Source of the DNA: an uncultured bacterium
GTDB lineage: Bacteria; Pseudomonadota; Gammaproteobacteria; Burkholderiales; Burkholderiaceae_E
Assembly (NCBI GenBank): GCA_903934795.1
Contig: CAIZPE010000303.1
Span: 1-33,407 of the forward strand
DNA: 33,407 nt
Direction of reading: 5' to 3'
Positions within the stretch are counted from its first letter, which is position 1, and every line of letters begins with the position of its first letter. The position numbers were made by a program, and so were the translations under genes. This document shows, in pieces, positions 16,544 to 27,879 of the stretch. Below the pieces are notes generated by a model, which worked only from the letters and a program-made list of their open reading frames with translations, was not told the DNA's origin and did not search any database.

Positions 16544-18001
16544 TCAGTGCGGCTCGCCGGTCATCACCCGGTAGAGCTCGAGGTAGCGCGCGGCCGAGCC
16601 GGCCCAGCTGAAGTCCTGGGCCATGGCCTGCTGCATGACGGCACGCCAGCGCGGCGGCTCGCGGTACAGCGCGAGCGCGCGCGCGATCGCCGATTCGAGC
16701 GCGGCCGGTGTGGCCTCGCCGAACAGGAAGCCGGTGGCGCTGCCCCGGCGCAGCGCCTCGTCGCTCGCGTCGGTGACGGTGTCGGCCAGCCCGCCCACCC
16801 GCCGTACCAGCGGCAGCGTGCCGTAGCGCAGGCCGTAGAGCTGGGTGAGGCCGCAGGGCTCGAAGCGCGAGGGCACCATGATCAGATCGGCGCCGGCGAT
16901 CAGCCGGTGCGCAAAGGTCTCGTCGTAGCCGATGCGCACCGCCACCCGGCCGGGATGGGCGTCGGCCGCGGCCTGGAAGGCGGCCTCGAGCACCGGGTCG
17001 CCCGCACCCTGCAGCGCGAGCTGGGCGCCACCGGCGAGCAGCGCCGGCAGCGCCGCCAGGACCAGGTCGAGCCCCTTCTGCGACGTCAGCCGGCTGACCA
17101 CGCCGAACAGCGGCGCGTCGGGCTGGGCGGCCAGCCCCATCTGGGCCTGGAGCGCGGCCTTGCAGCGCGCCTTGCCCTCGAGCGCCTGCGCATCGTAGGG
17201 CGCCACCAGGCTGGCATCGGTGGCCGGATTCCAGACCGCGGTGTCGACCCCGTTCAGGATGCCCGAGACATCGCTGCGGCGGCCGCGGATCACGCCGTCC
17301 AGACCGCAGCCGAATTCATGGGTGGCGATCTCGGCCGAGTAGGTGGGACTCACGGTGGTGATGCGTCGCGCGTACTTCAGCCCGGCCTTCATGAACGAGA
17401 GCTGGCCGTGGTACTCGATGCCGTGGGAGTGCAGGAAGGCCGAGGGCAGGCCGAGCTGGCCGAAATCGCCCTGGCTGAACAGGCCCTGGTAGGCGAGGTT
17501 GTGCACCGTGAACACCGAGCGTGCCGTGGCTGCCGGGTTGGCGGCGAGATAGGCGCAGGTCATGGCCGCGTGCCAGTCGTGGGTGTGCACCACCGTCGGC
17601 ATCCAGGCCGGGTCGAGCTCGCCGCCGGCGAGATGGGCGCCCGCCCAGCCGAGCAGGGCGAATCGCTGCAGGTTGTCGGCCCACTCCACGCCCTGTGGCG
17701 ACTGATACGGGCTGCCCGGCCGGCGATAGAACCAGGGCGCATCGACGATGTAGACCGGCAGCTTGCTGTAGGGCATGCGGCCCAGGCGGATCGCCACGCG
17801 CGCCGCGCCGAACAGCGGACCGCCCTGCCAGACCAGCCGCGGATGCAGCACCGACTCGGTGATGGCGGGCAGGCCCGGCAGCAGCAGGCGGACATCGGCG
17901 CCGAGCGCGGCGAGCGCCGGCGGCAGCGCGCCGACCACATCGGCCAGGCCGCCGGTCTTGACCAGCGGAAAGATCTCCGCCGCCACATGGAGGACCCGCA
18001 T
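16544..18001 (-). CDS. glgA: Glycogen synthase (ADP-glucose type)
   Basis: GT5 glycogen synthase of 485 residues (E. coli 477). It adds glucose from ADP-glucose to the non-reducing ends of alpha-1,4-glucan. The N-terminal ADP-glucose lysine motif KTGGLADV (K15) and the C-terminal sugar-nucleotide motif [19 protein letters not shown] are both intact, followed by [19 protein letters not shown] and [10 protein letters not shown] are standard family blocks. The track's longer frame runs into glgC; the ATG at 18001 lies two bases after the glgC copy 2 stop, indicating translational coupling. Transcribed from the promoter region upstream of glgC copy 2. Confidence 0.97.
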   Translation of the reverse strand: MRVLHVAAEIFPLVKTGGLADVVGALPPALAALGADVRLLLPGLPAITESVLHPRLVWQGGPLFGAARVAIRLGRMPYSKLPVYIVDAPWFYRRPGSPYQSPQGVEWADNLQRFALLGWAGAHLAGGELDPAWMPTVVHTHDWHAAMTCAYLAANPAATARSVFTVHNLAYQGLFSQGDFGQLGLPSAFLHSHGIEYHGQLSFMKAGLKYARRITTVSPTYSAEIATHEFGCGLDGVIRGRRSDVSGILNGVDTAVWNPATDASLVAPYDAQALEGKARCKAALQAQMGLAAQPDAPLFGVVSRLTSQKGLDLVLAALPALLAGGAQLALQGAGDPVLEAAFQAAADAHPGRVAVRIGYDETFAHRLIAGADLIMVPSRFEPCGLTQLYGLRYGTLPLVRRVGGLADTVTDASDEALRRGSATGFLFGEATPAALESAIARALALYREPPRWRAVMQQAMAQDFSWAGSAARYLELYRVMTGEPH

Positions 18002-18003
18002 GC

Positions 18004-19272
18004 TCAGGCCTTGATGCGGGCCAGCATGTCGCGCGTGACCAGCGTCACCCCGGTGGGGGTGCGGTAGAAGCGGACCGCGTCGAGGTTCGGGTCCTCGCCG
18101 ATCACCAGGCCCTCGGGAATGCTGACGCGGCTGTCGATGATCGCCCGCGAGATCCGTGCGCCGCGGCCGACCGAGACATCGGGCAGCAGCACCGACCAGT
18201 TCACCCGCGAGTAGGAGTGCACCCGGACATTGGAGTAGAGCACCGAGCGCTCGACATGACCCGACACGATGCACCCGCCTGACACCAGGGACTCGATCGC
18301 GGTGCCGCGGCGGTCATCCTGGTTGTGCACGAACTTGGCCGGCGGCAGCTGCGGCTGGTAGGTCCAGATCGGCCAGCGCGCGTCGTACATGTCGAGCATC
18401 GGCGAGGTGGCGGTGAGGTCGATGTTCGCGTCCCAGTAGGCATCCACCGTGCCGACATCGCGCCAGTAGGGCTTGTCACCCGGCTCGCCGCCGACCGCGC
18501 TCAGCTCGAAGGGGTGGGCATTGGCATCGCCCTGGCGCACCGCGTGCGGGATGATGTCCTTGCCGAAGTCGTGGCTGGAGGCCGGGTCGCGGATGTCGCG
18601 TTCGAGCTCGCGGTAGAGGTAGTCGGCGTTGAAGATGTAGATGCCCATGCTCGCCAGCGCACTGTCGGGCTTGCCCGGCATCGGCGGCGGGTCGGCGGGC
18701 TTCTCGATGAAGTCGGTGATCCGTCGGTTCTCGTCGACGGCCATCACGCCGAAGCCGCGCGCCTCCTGGCGCGGCACCTCGATGCAGGCCACCGTGCACG
18801 GCCTGCCCTTGGCGACATGGTCGGCCAGCATCACCGCGTAATTCATCTTGTAGATGTGATCGCCGGCCAGCACCACGATGTAGTCGGCGCCGTAACTGCG
18901 CAGGATGTCGTGGTTCTGGTAGACCGCGTCGGCCGTGCCGCGGTACCAGCTCGCCTCGTCGATGCGCTGCTGCGCCGGCATGAGGTCGACGAACTCGTTC
19001 ATCTCGCTCTTGAGGAAGGCCCAGCCGCGCTGGATGTGGCGGATCAGGCTGTGGCTCTTGTACTGGGTGAGCACCCCGATGCGCCGCACCCCCGAGTTCA
19101 GGCAGTTGGACAGCGCGAAGTCGATGATGCGGAACTTGCCGCCGAAGTGCACCGCGGGCTTGGCGCGCAGGTCGGTCAGGCTCATCAGCCGGCTGCCGCG
19201 GCCGCCGGCCAGCACCAGGGCCACGGCCCGCTTGGGCAGCTCCAGGCTCAGGGCCAGTTCATTGGGTGTCAC
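18004..19272 (-). CDS. glgC: Glucose-1-phosphate adenylyltransferase, conventional copy 2
   Basis: ADP-glucose pyrophosphorylase of 422 residues, close to E. coli GlgC in length and sequence. It makes ADP-glucose from glucose-1-phosphate and ATP, the committed step of glycogen synthesis. LAGGRGSRL opens the nucleotide fold, catalytic D138 lies in [11 protein letters not shown], and WYRGTADAV and IEKP are intact. Effector-site positions corresponding to E. coli His46 (H42), Arg52 (R48) and Arg423 (in RFYR) are retained, unlike copy 1. Start is GTG with GGAGAG upstream. It forms a tight pair with glgA and is divergent from glgP across 253 bases. Confidence 0.97.
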   Translation of the reverse strand: MTPNELALSLELPKRAVALVLAGGRGSRLMSLTDLRAKPAVHFGGKFRIIDFALSNCLNSGVRRIGVLTQYKSHSLIRHIQRGWAFLKSEMNEFVDLMPAQQRIDEASWYRGTADAVYQNHDILRSYGADYIVVLAGDHIYKMNYAVMLADHVAKGRPCTVACIEVPRQEARGFGVMAVDENRRITDFIEKPADPPPMPGKPDSALASMGIYIFNADYLYRELERDIRDPASSHDFGKDIIPHAVRQGDANAHPFELSAVGGEPGDKPYWRDVGTVDAYWDANIDLTATSPMLDMYDARWPIWTYQPQLPPAKFVHNQDDRRGTAIESLVSGGCIVSGHVERSVLYSNVRVHSYSRVNWSVLLPDVSVGRGARISRAIIDSRVSIPEGLVIGEDPNLDAVRFYRTPTGVTLVTRDMLARIKA

Positions 19273-19525
19273 GGGACGCTCTCCAGGAAGGCCGAAAGGC
19301 GACGCATCGGCGCATGCTGCACTGCCGCGTCAGGGTGGCGGCGAAGCACCGATCGGCCGCCATTACCCGAGTGGCGCGCTCAGCGAATCAGCGCCGGATT
19401 GAGGGAGAAAAACCACCCCCCAGACGCAGGGTCGCATGGAAATTGCATTCGATGTGGCGTTGCCGCATTGTGGCGATCCGCCGCGCTGCCGGCGGTGCGT
19501 GACGCACCATCCGTGGGAGAAACCT
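19273..19525. promoter_or_regulatory. Divergent regulatory gap, glgC-glgA / glgP operon
   Basis: No gene is supported in this 253-base gap, although it holds the promoters of both arms of the glycogen locus. It is less GC-rich in its middle (GAGAAAAACCACC near 19401). For glgP, TTGCAT at 19443-19448 and CATTGT at 19466-19471 with 17 bases between are a weak promoter candidate. GGGAGA at 19515-19520 is the glgP ribosome binding site. No operator or riboswitch is recognised. Confidence 0.4.
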
Positions 19526-21946
19526 GTGACTGAGCGGCAGCAGCCCGGCCTGGCCGAGGCCATCGACGATCACCTCATCAAGACGGTCGGGGTTTCACCC
19601 GGCCGGGCGGGCCCCATCGACCTCATGCTGGCCACCGCGCAGGTGGCCCGCGAGCAGCTCTCGCGCCGCTGGGTGAACACCCGTGCCCGCGAGCGCGACA
19701 GCCGCGCACGGCGGGTGTACTACCTGTCGATGGAGTTCCTGATCGGCCGCACCCTGTCCAATGCCCTGGGCGCGCTCGACCTGCAGGGGCCGGCGGCCGA
19801 GGGTCTGGTGCAGCATGCCGCGCGGCTCGAGGAGGTGGCCAGCCATGAGCCCGATGCCGGGCTGGGCAATGGCGGCCTGGGCCGGCTGGCGGCGTGCTTC
19901 CTCGACTCGATGGCCACGCTGGGCCTGCCGTCCTTCGGCTACGGCATCCGCTACGAGTACGGCATGTTCGCCCAGGAGATCCAGAACGGCTGCCAGGTGG
20001 AATACCCCGACCCCTGGCTGGCCAGCGGCACGCCCTGGGAGTTCCCGCGCGCCGGGCTGAGCTACCCGGTGCGCTTTGGCGGCTGGGTCGAGCATCAGGG
20101 CGGCCGGCCGGTGTGGCGCGCGGCCGGCGAGGTCGCCGCCAAGGCCTACGACATGGTGGTGCCGGGCCACGGCACCGAGCATGTCAGCACGCTGCGGCTG
20201 TGGCGCGCCGTGGCGCCCGAGCACATCGACCTGCATGCCTTCAATACCGGCGACTATGCCCGCGCCGCCGGGGTCAAGAACGAGTACGAGAACATCTCCT
20301 GGGTGCTGTACCCCAATGACAGCACCCCGGCCGGCCGCGAGCTGCGGCTGCGCCAGGAGTACTTCTTCGTGGCCGCCTCGGTGCAGGACATCATCGCCCG
20401 CCACCTGGAGGAGCACGGCACGCTCGCCAACCTGCATCGCCATGTCGCCATCCACCTGAACGACACCCATCCCGCGGTGGCGGTGCCCGAACTGATGCGG
20501 CTGCTCTGCGACGAGCACGGCATGGACTGGGACGCGGCCTGGGCGATCGCCGGCGAGGTCTTCTCCTACACCAACCACACCCTGATGCCCGAGGCGCTGG
20601 AGACCTGGCCGGTATCCCTGGTGCAGCATGTGCTGCCGCGCCACCTCGAGATCATCTTCCGCATCAACCAGGCCTTCCTCGACATGGCCGCCCGCGTGCG
20701 GCCGGGCGATGTCGGCTTCCTGGCCCGGCTGTCACTGATCGACGAGACCGGCGAGCGCCGGGTGCGCATGGCCCACCTGTGCATCGTCGGCAGCCATCAG
20801 GTCAATGGCGTGTCGGCCCTGCACTCCGATCTGCTGGTGCGCACCATCTTCGCCGACTTCGCCGCGCTCTGGCCGCAGCGCTTCACCAATGTCACCAACG
20901 GCGTCACGCCGCGGCGCTGGCTGGCCCAGGCCAACCCTGGCCTGGGCGGGCTGCTCGACCGCGTCCTGAGCCCCGCCTGGCGGCTCGACCTCGATCGCCT
21001 CGCGCAGCTGCGCGAGCTGGCGGGTGACGCCGCGTTCCGCGAGGACTTCGCCGCGGTCAAGCGCGCCTGCAAGCTGCGTCTCGCGCAGCGGGTGGCCCGC
21101 GTGGCCGGCGTGGTGATCGACCCGGACAGCCTCTTCGATGTGCAGGTCAAGCGGATCCACGAGTACAAGCGCCAGCTGCTCAACCTGCTGCATGTGGTCC
21201 ACCGCTACCAGGCCATCCTCGCCAACCCGGCGGCCGACTGGGTGCCGCGCACGGTGATCTTCGCCGGCAAGGCTGCGTCCTCGTACGCGATGGCCAAGAA
21301 CATCATCCGCCTGATCCACGATGCGGCCTCGGTGATCAATGCCGATCCGCGGGTGGCCGGACGGCTGCGGGTAGCCTTCCTGCCCAACTATGGCGTGTCG
21401 CTGGCCGAGGTGATCATGCCCGGGGCCGAGCTCTCGCAGCAGATCAGCACCGCGGGCACCGAGGCCTCGGGCACCGGCAACATGAAGCTCGCGCTCAACG
21501 GCGCGCTCACCATCGGCACCGACGACGGCGCTAACATCGAGATCCGCGAACGGGTGGGCGACGAGAACATCTTCATCTTCGGTCTGCGCACGCCCGAGGT
21601 CCAGGCGCTGCGCGCCCAGGGCTACCAGCCGATGCGGCTCTACGAGGGCAATCCGGCGCTGCGCCAGGTGCTCGATGCGATCGCGGGCGGCGCCTTCTCA
21701 CCCGAGGAGCCGGGCCGTCACCGCGGCGTGGTCGATTCCCTGCTCTGGGGGGGCGACCACTATCTGCTGCTGGCCGATTTCGCCGACTACCTCCAGGCGC
21801 AGGCCCGCGTCGACCAGCTCTACCGTCGGCCTGCCGACTGGACCGCACGAGCCATCGCCAATGTCGCCGGCATGGGCGCGTTCTCCTCGGACCGCAGCAT
21901 CCGCGAATACGCCAGCCGCATCTGGCGGGTCGAGCCGCTGCGGTGA
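19526..21946 (+). CDS. glgP: Glycogen/alpha-glucan phosphorylase
   Basis: GT35 phosphorylase of 806 residues (E. coli GlgP 815, MalP 797). It releases glucose-1-phosphate from the non-reducing ends of glycogen. N-terminal blocks [17 protein letters not shown] and [21 protein letters not shown], middle block [15 protein letters not shown], and the PLP region [20 protein letters not shown] are all intact. The lysine after GNM carries the cofactor. I chose GTG at 19526 over the track's ATG at 19436 because GGGAGA stands five bases upstream and the residues before it (CGDPPRCRRC) are not family-like. First gene of the glgP-glgB-glgX-malQ operon; its TGA overlaps the glgB GTG. Confidence 0.96.
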   Translation: MTERQQPGLAEAIDDHLIKTVGVSPGRAGPIDLMLATAQVAREQLSRRWVNTRARERDSRARRVYYLSMEFLIGRTLSNALGALDLQGPAAEGLVQHAARLEEVASHEPDAGLGNGGLGRLAACFLDSMATLGLPSFGYGIRYEYGMFAQEIQNGCQVEYPDPWLASGTPWEFPRAGLSYPVRFGGWVEHQGGRPVWRAAGEVAAKAYDMVVPGHGTEHVSTLRLWRAVAPEHIDLHAFNTGDYARAAGVKNEYENISWVLYPNDSTPAGRELRLRQEYFFVAASVQDIIARHLEEHGTLANLHRHVAIHLNDTHPAVAVPELMRLLCDEHGMDWDAAWAIAGEVFSYTNHTLMPEALETWPVSLVQHVLPRHLEIIFRINQAFLDMAARVRPGDVGFLARLSLIDETGERRVRMAHLCIVGSHQVNGVSALHSDLLVRTIFADFAALWPQRFTNVTNGVTPRRWLAQANPGLGGLLDRVLSPAWRLDLDRLAQLRELAGDAAFREDFAAVKRACKLRLAQRVARVAGVVIDPDSLFDVQVKRIHEYKRQLLNLLHVVHRYQAILANPAADWVPRTVIFAGKAASSYAMAKNIIRLIHDAASVINADPRVAGRLRVAFLPNYGVSLAEVIMPGAELSQQISTAGTEASGTGNMKLALNGALTIGTDDGANIEIRERVGDENIFIFGLRTPEVQALRAQGYQPMRLYEGNPALRQVLDAIAGGAFSPEEPGRHRGVVDSLLWGGDHYLLLADFADYLQAQARVDQLYRRPADWTARAIANVAGMGAFSSDRSIREYASRIWRVEPLR

Positions 21947-24120
21947 GCCCCGAAGACCTCGCTGCCCTCCTCGAGGCCCGGCATGCCGATCCCTTCGGCG
22001 TGCTCGGGCCGCATCCGGATGGCGCGGGGGCCTGGTGCCTGCGGGCCTTCCTTCCCGGCGCACAGGCGGTATGGGCCGTCGCTGCGGCGGGCGCGCCGGC
22101 GCTGGCCGATCTGCTCTGCGTGCATCCCGACGGCGTCTTCGAGGGCCGCCTGCCCGCGCTGCCGCCTGGCGGCTATCGGCTGCGGGTGAACTGGCCGGGC
22201 GCGCCCGCGGCGCTGATCGACGATCCCTACCGCTTCGGCCCGGTGCTCGGCGAGCTCGATGCCTGGCTGCTTGCCGAGGGCACGCATCTGCGGCCGGCCG
22301 AGGCGCTCGGCGCGGCGCCCTGCGAACACGGCGGCCGGCCGGGCACGCGCTTCGCGGTCTGGGCACCCAACGCCGCGCGGGTGAGCGTGGTCGGCGACTT
22401 CAACCACTGGGACGGCCGGCGCCACCCGATGCGGCTGCGTCGCGAGTGCGGCGTGTGGGAGATCTTCCTGCCCGATGTCGGCGAGGGCGCGCGCTACAAG
22501 TACGAGATCCGCGCCGCCGATGGCCGGGTGCTGCCGCACAAGGCCGACCCGGTCGCGCTGCGCGCCGAGCTGCGCCCGGCCACCGCCAGCGTGGTCTCGG
22601 TGCTGCCGCCGCGGCTGCCGCCCGACGAGGCGCGAGGCCGGGCCAATGCCCGCGGCGCGCCGATGAGCATCTACGAGGTGCATGTCGGCTCGTGGCGGCG
22701 GCCGGCCGACCAGCCCGCGGGCTTCCTGGACTGGGACGCGCTCGCCGACACGCTGGTGCCCTATGCCGCCGACCTGGGCTTCACCCACCTGGAGCTGCTG
22801 CCGGTCAACGAACATCCCTTCGACGGCTCCTGGGGCTATCAGCCCACCGGCCTGTTCGCGCCGAGCGCCCGCTTCGGCGATCCCGACGGCCTGCGCCGCT
22901 TCATCGCCCGCAGCCATGCCGCCGGCCTGGGCGTGCTGCTCGACTGGGTGCCCGGGCACTTTCCGGCCGATGCCCACGGCCTGGCCGAGTTCGACGGCAC
23001 CCGGCTCTACGAGCATGCCGATCCGCGCGAGGGCGTGCACCGCGACTGGCACACCCTGATCTACAACTTTGGCCGCACCGAGGTGCGCAACTTCCTGATC
23101 GGCAACGCCCTGCACTGGCTCGAGCGCTTCGGCGCCGACGGCCTGCGGGTGGATGCGGTGGCCTCGATGCTCTATCGCGACTACAGCCGGCCGCCGGGCG
23201 AGTGGCTGCCCAATGCCCAGGGCGGCCGCGAGAACCTCGAGGCGATCGACTTCCTCAAGCGCCTGAATGCCGTGCTCGGCGCCGAGCGTCCGCAGGCGGT
23301 GACCATCGCCGAGGAGTCCACCGCCTTCCCGGGGGTCTCGCGGCCGGTGCATCTCGGTGGACTGGGCTTCCACTACAAGTGGAACATGGGCTGGATGAAC
23401 GACACGCTGTCCTACATCGGGCGCAACCCCGTGCACCGCGTGCACCACCACCACCAGCTCACCTTCGGACTGATGTACGCGTTCAGCGAGAACTTCGTGC
23501 TGCCCATCTCGCATGACGAGGTGGTGCACGGCAAGGGCTCGCTGCTCGGCCGCATGCCGGGTGATCGCTGGCAGCGCCTGGCCAATCTTCGCGCCTACCT
23601 CGCCTTCCTGTTCGGCCACCCCGGCAAGAAGCTGCTGTTCATGGGCTGCGAGTTCGGCCAGGAGCGCGAGTGGAACCACGACGCCGAGCTCGACTGGGGC
23701 CTGCTTGCCGACCCGGCGCATGCCGGGGTGCAGCAGCTGGTGCGCGACCTGAACCGGTTGCACCGGACGCTGCCCGCGCTGCATGAGCTCGACTGCGAGC
23801 CGGCCGGCTTCGAGTGGATCGACCACACCGACGCGCAGGCCTCGGTGATCGCCTTCCTGCGCCGCGCCCGCGAGGGCCCGCCGGTGCTGGTGGTGTGCAA
23901 CTTCACGCCGGTGGTGCGGCACGGCTACCGGCTCGGCGTGCCGGCGCCCGGTGTCTGGCGCGAGCGGCTGAACACCGATTCCCGCCACTACGGCGGCAGC
24001 GATGTCGGCGCGGCCTGGGGCGTACTCACCGCGCAGGCTGCGCCTGCGCACGGCCGGCCCTGGTCGCTGGCCATGGATCTGCCGCCGCTGGCCGTGGTGT
24101 TCCTGGAGCACGCGCCGTGA
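21943..24120 (+). CDS. glgB: 1,4-alpha-glucan branching enzyme
   Basis: GH13 branching enzyme of 725 residues (E. coli 728). It cuts alpha-1,4 chains and re-attaches them as alpha-1,6 branches. Two N-terminal beta-sandwich domains are visible: residues 15-100 (DPFGVLGPH) and a CBM48 at about 125-220 ([20 protein letters not shown]). The catalytic barrel carries nucleophile D404 in DGLRVDAV, the acid/base Glu at 457/458 in IAEEST, and the SHDEV stabiliser Asp. Start is GTG inside the glgP stop (GTGA overlap), and its own stop overlaps the glgX GTG in the same way. Confidence 0.97.
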   Translation: MSPEDLAALLEARHADPFGVLGPHPDGAGAWCLRAFLPGAQAVWAVAAAGAPALADLLCVHPDGVFEGRLPALPPGGYRLRVNWPGAPAALIDDPYRFGPVLGELDAWLLAEGTHLRPAEALGAAPCEHGGRPGTRFAVWAPNAARVSVVGDFNHWDGRRHPMRLRRECGVWEIFLPDVGEGARYKYEIRAADGRVLPHKADPVALRAELRPATASVVSVLPPRLPPDEARGRANARGAPMSIYEVHVGSWRRPADQPAGFLDWDALADTLVPYAADLGFTHLELLPVNEHPFDGSWGYQPTGLFAPSARFGDPDGLRRFIARSHAAGLGVLLDWVPGHFPADAHGLAEFDGTRLYEHADPREGVHRDWHTLIYNFGRTEVRNFLIGNALHWLERFGADGLRVDAVASMLYRDYSRPPGEWLPNAQGGRENLEAIDFLKRLNAVLGAERPQAVTIAEESTAFPGVSRPVHLGGLGFHYKWNMGWMNDTLSYIGRNPVHRVHHHHQLTFGLMYAFSENFVLPISHDEVVHGKGSLLGRMPGDRWQRLANLRAYLAFLFGHPGKKLLFMGCEFGQEREWNHDAELDWGLLADPAHAGVQQLVRDLNRLHRTLPALHELDCEPAGFEWIDHTDAQASVIAFLRRAREGPPVLVVCNFTPVVRHGYRLGVPAPGVWRERLNTDSRHYGGSDVGAAWGVLTAQAAPAHGRPWSLAMDLPPLAVVFLEHAP

Positions 24121-26129
24121 GCCTGCTGCCGGGCCGGCCCTGGCCGCTGGGCGCGCACTGGGACGGCGGCGGCGTGAACGTCGCGGTGTTCTCGGCCCAC
24201 GCCCAGCGCATCGAGCTGTGCCTGTTCGACGACAGCGGCGAGCATGAGCTCAGCCGGCAGCGGTTGCCCGCGCACAGCCGCGATGTCTTTCACGGCTATC
24301 TGCCGGACGCGGGCCCGGGGCTGGTCTACGGCCTGCGTGCCCACGGCCCGCAGCGTCCTGATGACGGCCACTGCTTCGATCCCGACCAGCTGCTGCTCGA
24401 CCCCTGGGCGCGCGAGCTGGTCGGGCAGCCCGATGGCCTGCGCGCACCGCGGGCCCGCGTGGTGGCCGACGAGGCCGAGCCCGGCGGCTATCTGAGGCCC
24501 TGGCACGACAGCGCCGATCTCCTGCTCTACGAGCTGCATGTCAAGGGCTTCACCCGCCTGCACCCCGAGGTGCCCGAGCCGCTGCGCGGCACCTTCGCCG
24601 GCCTGGCCCATCCGGCGGCGATCGCCCACCTGCAGCGCCTGGGGGTCACCGCCGTGAGCCTGCTGCCGGTGCAGCAGCACCTGAGCGAAGCCCGGCTCAC
24701 CCGCCTGGGCCTGGTCAACTACTGGGGCTACAACACCCTGGGCTTCTTCTGCCCTGATCCGCGCCTGGCCGCCAGCGCCGCGCAGGGCGGGCGCGCGGTG
24801 CGCGACGAGTTCCGCGCGATGGTGCGCGCGCTGCACGGCGCCGGCATCGAGGTGATCCTCGATGTGGTCTTCAACCACACCGCGGAGGGCGACGAGACCG
24901 GTCCCACGCTGAGCTGGCGCGGGCTCGACAACCGCTCCTGGTACCGCGTGCCGCACGATCAGCCCGGCCGCTACATCAACGACACCGGCTGCGGCAACAC
25001 GCTCGACCTGCGCCAGCCGCGGGTGCTGCAGTTCGTCATGGATTGCCTGCGCCACTGGGTGCGCGAGATGCAGGTCGATGGTTTCCGCTTCGACCTCGCC
25101 ACCGTGCTCGCCCGTGGCGATCACGGCTTCGATGCGCAGGCGCCGTTCTTTCGCGCCATCGCTCAGGACCCGGTGCTCGCCGGTGTGCGCCTGATCGCCG
25201 AGCCCTGGGATGTCGGCCCGGGCGGCTACCAGCTCGGCGGCTTTCCGCATGGCTGGCTGGAGTGGAACGACCGCTTTCGCGACACCATGCGCCGCTGGTG
25301 GCTGCGCGGTCATGTGGCCCGAGGTGAGTTCGCGCAGCGGCTGTGCGCCTCGTCGGACCTGTTCCACCGCCGTCATCGGCTGCCCGCCGATTCCGTCAAC
25401 TATGTGGTGTCACACGACGGCTTCACGCTGCGCGACCTCGTCACCTGGCAGCACCGGCGCAATCAGGCCAATGGCGAGGACAACCGCGACGGCCATGTCG
25501 ACAACCTGGGCTGCAACTTCGGCCTCGAGGGCGAGCCGGCCCCGCCCGAGGTGACGGCGGTGCGCGATCGCGCCCGCCGTGCGCTGCTGGCCACGGTGCT
25601 GCTGTCACAGGGCACACCCATGCTGGCCGCCGGCGACGAGCTCGGCCATACCCAGGGCGGCAACAACAATCCCTACTGCCAGGACAACGCCACCACCTGG
25701 ATCGACTGGTCGCAGGCCGACCAGACCCTCATCGCCTTCGTCGCCCGCGTGGCCGCGCTGCGTCGCGCGCATCTGCCGCTGGCCAACCACTGGTACACCG
25801 GCACGGCCGGCCATGGCGGCCGCGCCGATCTCGCCTGGCTCACCGCCGAGGGCGAGCCGCTGCACGGCGATGCCTGGCACCTGCCCGATGGCCGCTGCCT
25901 GGCGGCGCTGATCGGCGCGCCCGGCCGCTGCCCCGACGGCCATCAGGCCGCGCTGCTGCTGCTGGTCAACGGTGATGCCGAGCTCGCGCCATTCCGCCTG
26001 CCGGCTGGCCGCTGGCAGTGCCTGCTCGACAGCAGCCAGGCCGATGGCGCGCCAGCCGATGAGTCACCGGCGCGGGCGATGCTGACGGTGCCCGGTCATG
26101 CGCTGCTGCTGCTGCGGGAGCTGCCATGA
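24117..26129 (+). CDS. glgX: Glycogen debranching enzyme (isoamylase type)
   Basis: GH13 debranching enzyme of 670 residues (E. coli GlgX 657). It hydrolyses alpha-1,6 links of limit dextrins left by phosphorylase. A CBM48 at about 10-95 ([22 protein letters not shown]) precedes the barrel. Conserved regions are [10 protein letters not shown], the nucleophile Asp in [10 protein letters not shown], the acid/base Glu in LIAEPWDVG, and [26 protein letters not shown] is the late GlgX/isoamylase signature. The track begins in glgB's shadow frame; GTG at 24117 overlaps the glgB TGA by four bases. malQ follows with an ATGA overlap. Confidence 0.96.
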   Translation: MSLLPGRPWPLGAHWDGGGVNVAVFSAHAQRIELCLFDDSGEHELSRQRLPAHSRDVFHGYLPDAGPGLVYGLRAHGPQRPDDGHCFDPDQLLLDPWARELVGQPDGLRAPRARVVADEAEPGGYLRPWHDSADLLLYELHVKGFTRLHPEVPEPLRGTFAGLAHPAAIAHLQRLGVTAVSLLPVQQHLSEARLTRLGLVNYWGYNTLGFFCPDPRLAASAAQGGRAVRDEFRAMVRALHGAGIEVILDVVFNHTAEGDETGPTLSWRGLDNRSWYRVPHDQPGRYINDTGCGNTLDLRQPRVLQFVMDCLRHWVREMQVDGFRFDLATVLARGDHGFDAQAPFFRAIAQDPVLAGVRLIAEPWDVGPGGYQLGGFPHGWLEWNDRFRDTMRRWWLRGHVARGEFAQRLCASSDLFHRRHRLPADSVNYVVSHDGFTLRDLVTWQHRRNQANGEDNRDGHVDNLGCNFGLEGEPAPPEVTAVRDRARRALLATVLLSQGTPMLAAGDELGHTQGGNNNPYCQDNATTWIDWSQADQTLIAFVARVAALRRAHLPLANHWYTGTAGHGGRADLAWLTAEGEPLHGDAWHLPDGRCLAALIGAPGRCPDGHQAALLLLVNGDAELAPFRLPAGRWQCLLDSSQADGAPADESPARAMLTVPGHALLLLRELP

Positions 26130-27634
26130 GGCTGCCGCGCGCCAGCGGCGTGCTGCTGCACCCCACCTCGCTGCCCGGACCGCACGGCAGCGGCGATCTG
26201 GGGCCGGCCGCCTATCACTTCGTCGACTGGCTGGTGAGCGCCGGCCAGCGGCTGTGGCAGGTGCTGCCGCTGGGCTGCATCGGGCCGGGGCACTCGCCCT
26301 ACATGAGCGCCTCGGCCTTTGCCGGCAACCCGCTGCTGATCGACCTGGAGGAGTTGCGCCGCCATGGCTGGCTCTCCGAGGACGCACTTGCGGCGCAGTC
26401 TGGATTTCGCGATGACCGGATCGACCACACCGTGGTCGGGCCCTGGCGCATGGCGCAGCTCGCCCGGGCCCATGCCGGATTCGAGGCTCGGGCCAGCGCC
26501 CATGATCGCGAGGCCTTCGCGGCCTGGCGCCGGCAGCAGGCCGACTGGCTGGATGACTTCGCCCTGTTCATGGCGCTGGTCGATGCCCGGCCGATGCTCG
26601 CCTGGGCCGACTGGCCCGCACCGCTCGTCCGGCGCGAGCCGTCGGCGCTGCGCGAGGCCGCCCGCGAGCATCACCATCGGGTGGCCTTCTGGGCCTTCAC
26701 GCAATGGTGCTTCGACCGGCAGTGGGCGGCGCTGCGCGCCTACGCGGCGCAGCGCGGTGTGCGCCTGGTGGGCGACATGCCGATCTTCGTCGCCTGGCAC
26801 AGCGCCGATGTCTGGGCCCACCAGTCCCTGTTCGATCTCGATGCGCGGGGCTGGCCACGGGTGGTGGCCGGTGTGCCGCCCGACTTCTTCAGCGAGACCG
26901 GTCAGCGCTGGGGCAACCCGCTCTATCGCTGGCCGGCGCATGCCGCCCAGGGCCATGCCTGGTGGATCGCCCGGGTGCGCCGCTGCTTCGCGCAGGCCGA
27001 CATCGTGCGCATCGACCACTTCCGCGGCTTTGCCGCGCACTGGGAGATCCCGGCCGATGCGCCCACCGCGGTGGCCGGCCGCTGGATGCCGGGCCCGGGC
27101 GCGGCGCTCTTCGATGCGATCCGTGCAGCGCTCGGTCCGCTGCCGGTGATCGCCGAGGACCTGGGGGTGATCACCGACGACGTGGTAGCCCTGCGTCACC
27201 GATTCGCGCTCCCCGGCATGCGCATCCTGCAGTTCGCCTTCGGCGGCGACGCCGGCAACGCCTACCTGCCGCACAACCACGAACCCGACAGCGTGGTCTA
27301 CACCGGCACCCACGACAACGACACCACCCTGGGCTGGTGGGCTGGCGCGGCCGAGCCGGTTCGCCGACATGTCCGCCGGTACCCCGGGCGAGCCGCCGAC
27401 GATGCCGCCGGCGATGTCCATGTGCACCTGGAGCTGATCCGGCTGGCGCTGGCCAGCGTGGCCGACACCGCCATCGTGCCGATGCAGGATGTGCTCGGCC
27501 TGGGCGTCGGGCATCGCATGAACACCCCGGGCGAGGCGCAGGGCTGCTGGGCATGGCGCTTCAGCTGGGCTCAGGTCCATGAAGGCCATGCCGGGCGGCT
27601 GCGCGAGATGGTGTCGCTCTACGGGCGTGGCTGA
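26126..27634 (+). CDS. malQ: 4-alpha-glucanotransferase (amylomaltase)
   Basis: GH77 amylomaltase of 502 residues, the short form without the long N-terminal extension of E. coli MalQ. It transfers maltodextrin units between chains, recycling the short glucans made by GlgX. Family blocks: GVLLHPTSLPGPHGSGDLG at the N-terminus, nucleophile Asp in VRIDHFRGF, acid/base Glu in IAEDLGVIT, and YTGTHDNDT near the end. ATG start within the glgX stop (ATGA). Last gene of the operon. The c-di-GMP riboswitch begins less than 90 bases after its stop and no terminator is evident between, so read-through into the riboswitch is possible. Confidence 0.96.
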   Translation: MRLPRASGVLLHPTSLPGPHGSGDLGPAAYHFVDWLVSAGQRLWQVLPLGCIGPGHSPYMSASAFAGNPLLIDLEELRRHGWLSEDALAAQSGFRDDRIDHTVVGPWRMAQLARAHAGFEARASAHDREAFAAWRRQQADWLDDFALFMALVDARPMLAWADWPAPLVRREPSALREAAREHHHRVAFWAFTQWCFDRQWAALRAYAAQRGVRLVGDMPIFVAWHSADVWAHQSLFDLDARGWPRVVAGVPPDFFSETGQRWGNPLYRWPAHAAQGHAWWIARVRRCFAQADIVRIDHFRGFAAHWEIPADAPTAVAGRWMPGPGAALFDAIRAALGPLPVIAEDLGVITDDVVALRHRFALPGMRILQFAFGGDAGNAYLPHNHEPDSVVYTGTHDNDTTLGWWAGAAEPVRRHVRRYPGRAADDAAGDVHVHLELIRLALASVADTAIVPMQDVLGLGVGHRMNTPGEAQGCWAWRFSWAQVHEGHAGRLREMVSLYGRG

Positions 27635-27720
27635 GCCAGCCTGTGCGGAAAGTCACGACGCGATGAGGGATTTGCCCGCATCCTCGGTGGGTCTGGACAT
27701 TCCTGACCAGACGACTTCCT

Positions 27721-27800
27721 GGGCAAACCCGTCGAAAGGCGGGGACGCAAATCCACCGGCCTGACCCGCAGATGCGGCATGGCAGCGGGGCTGCCGGTGG
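27721..27800 (+). promoter_or_regulatory. Cyclic-di-GMP-I (GEMM-I) riboswitch aptamer
   Basis: The run matches the GEMM-I consensus block by block: GGGCAAACC at the 5' side; a hairpin CCCGTC-GAAA-GGCGGG (27728-27743) with the required GNRA tetraloop; GGGACGCAAA; CCACCGGCCT; a variable hairpin CCGC-AGAT-GCGG (27766-27777); and ATGGCAGCGGGG followed by CTGCCGGTGG, equivalent to Vibrio Vc2 GGTAGCGGGGTTACCGATGG. The base changes from Vc2 in the GGCAG/CTGCC pair are compensatory. One deviation is AAATCC where AAAGCC is usual. It lies 84 bases upstream of the S53 peptidase ATG on the same strand, so it should set that gene's expression by c-di-GMP level. The 5' boundary may extend a few bases to about 27712. 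Confidence 0.95.
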
Positions 27801-27860
27801 CGAGCCGCGCGATCCTCCCTCTCGGGCGGGCCGCAGCGCCCACTGCGAATGCGTGGCCCG

Positions 27861-27879
27861 GGTCCTCATCGGAGCGACC
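27861..27879 (+). promoter_or_regulatory. Hairpin enclosing the S53 peptidase ribosome binding site
   Basis: GGTCCTC-(ATCG)-GAG-c-GACC forms a 7-bp stem with one bulged C. It buries the GGAG ribosome binding site (27871-27874) that stands 10 bases before the ATG at 27885. There is no T tract, so the riboswitch probably acts on translation. A C/T-rich run, CCTCCCT at 27814-27820, could also pair with the GGAG and provide the switch partner (inference). Confidence 0.5.

Noticed and set aside
19443-19471. Sigma-70-like promoter TTGCAT-17-CATTGT upstream of glgP
   Set aside because: The -10 matches only 3 of 6 bases; noted as a weak candidate but not listed as its own feature.
27579-27764. Short ORF of 61 codons across the riboswitch
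   Set aside because: It begins inside malQ and runs through the GEMM-I aptamer; no ribosome binding site and no family likeness.
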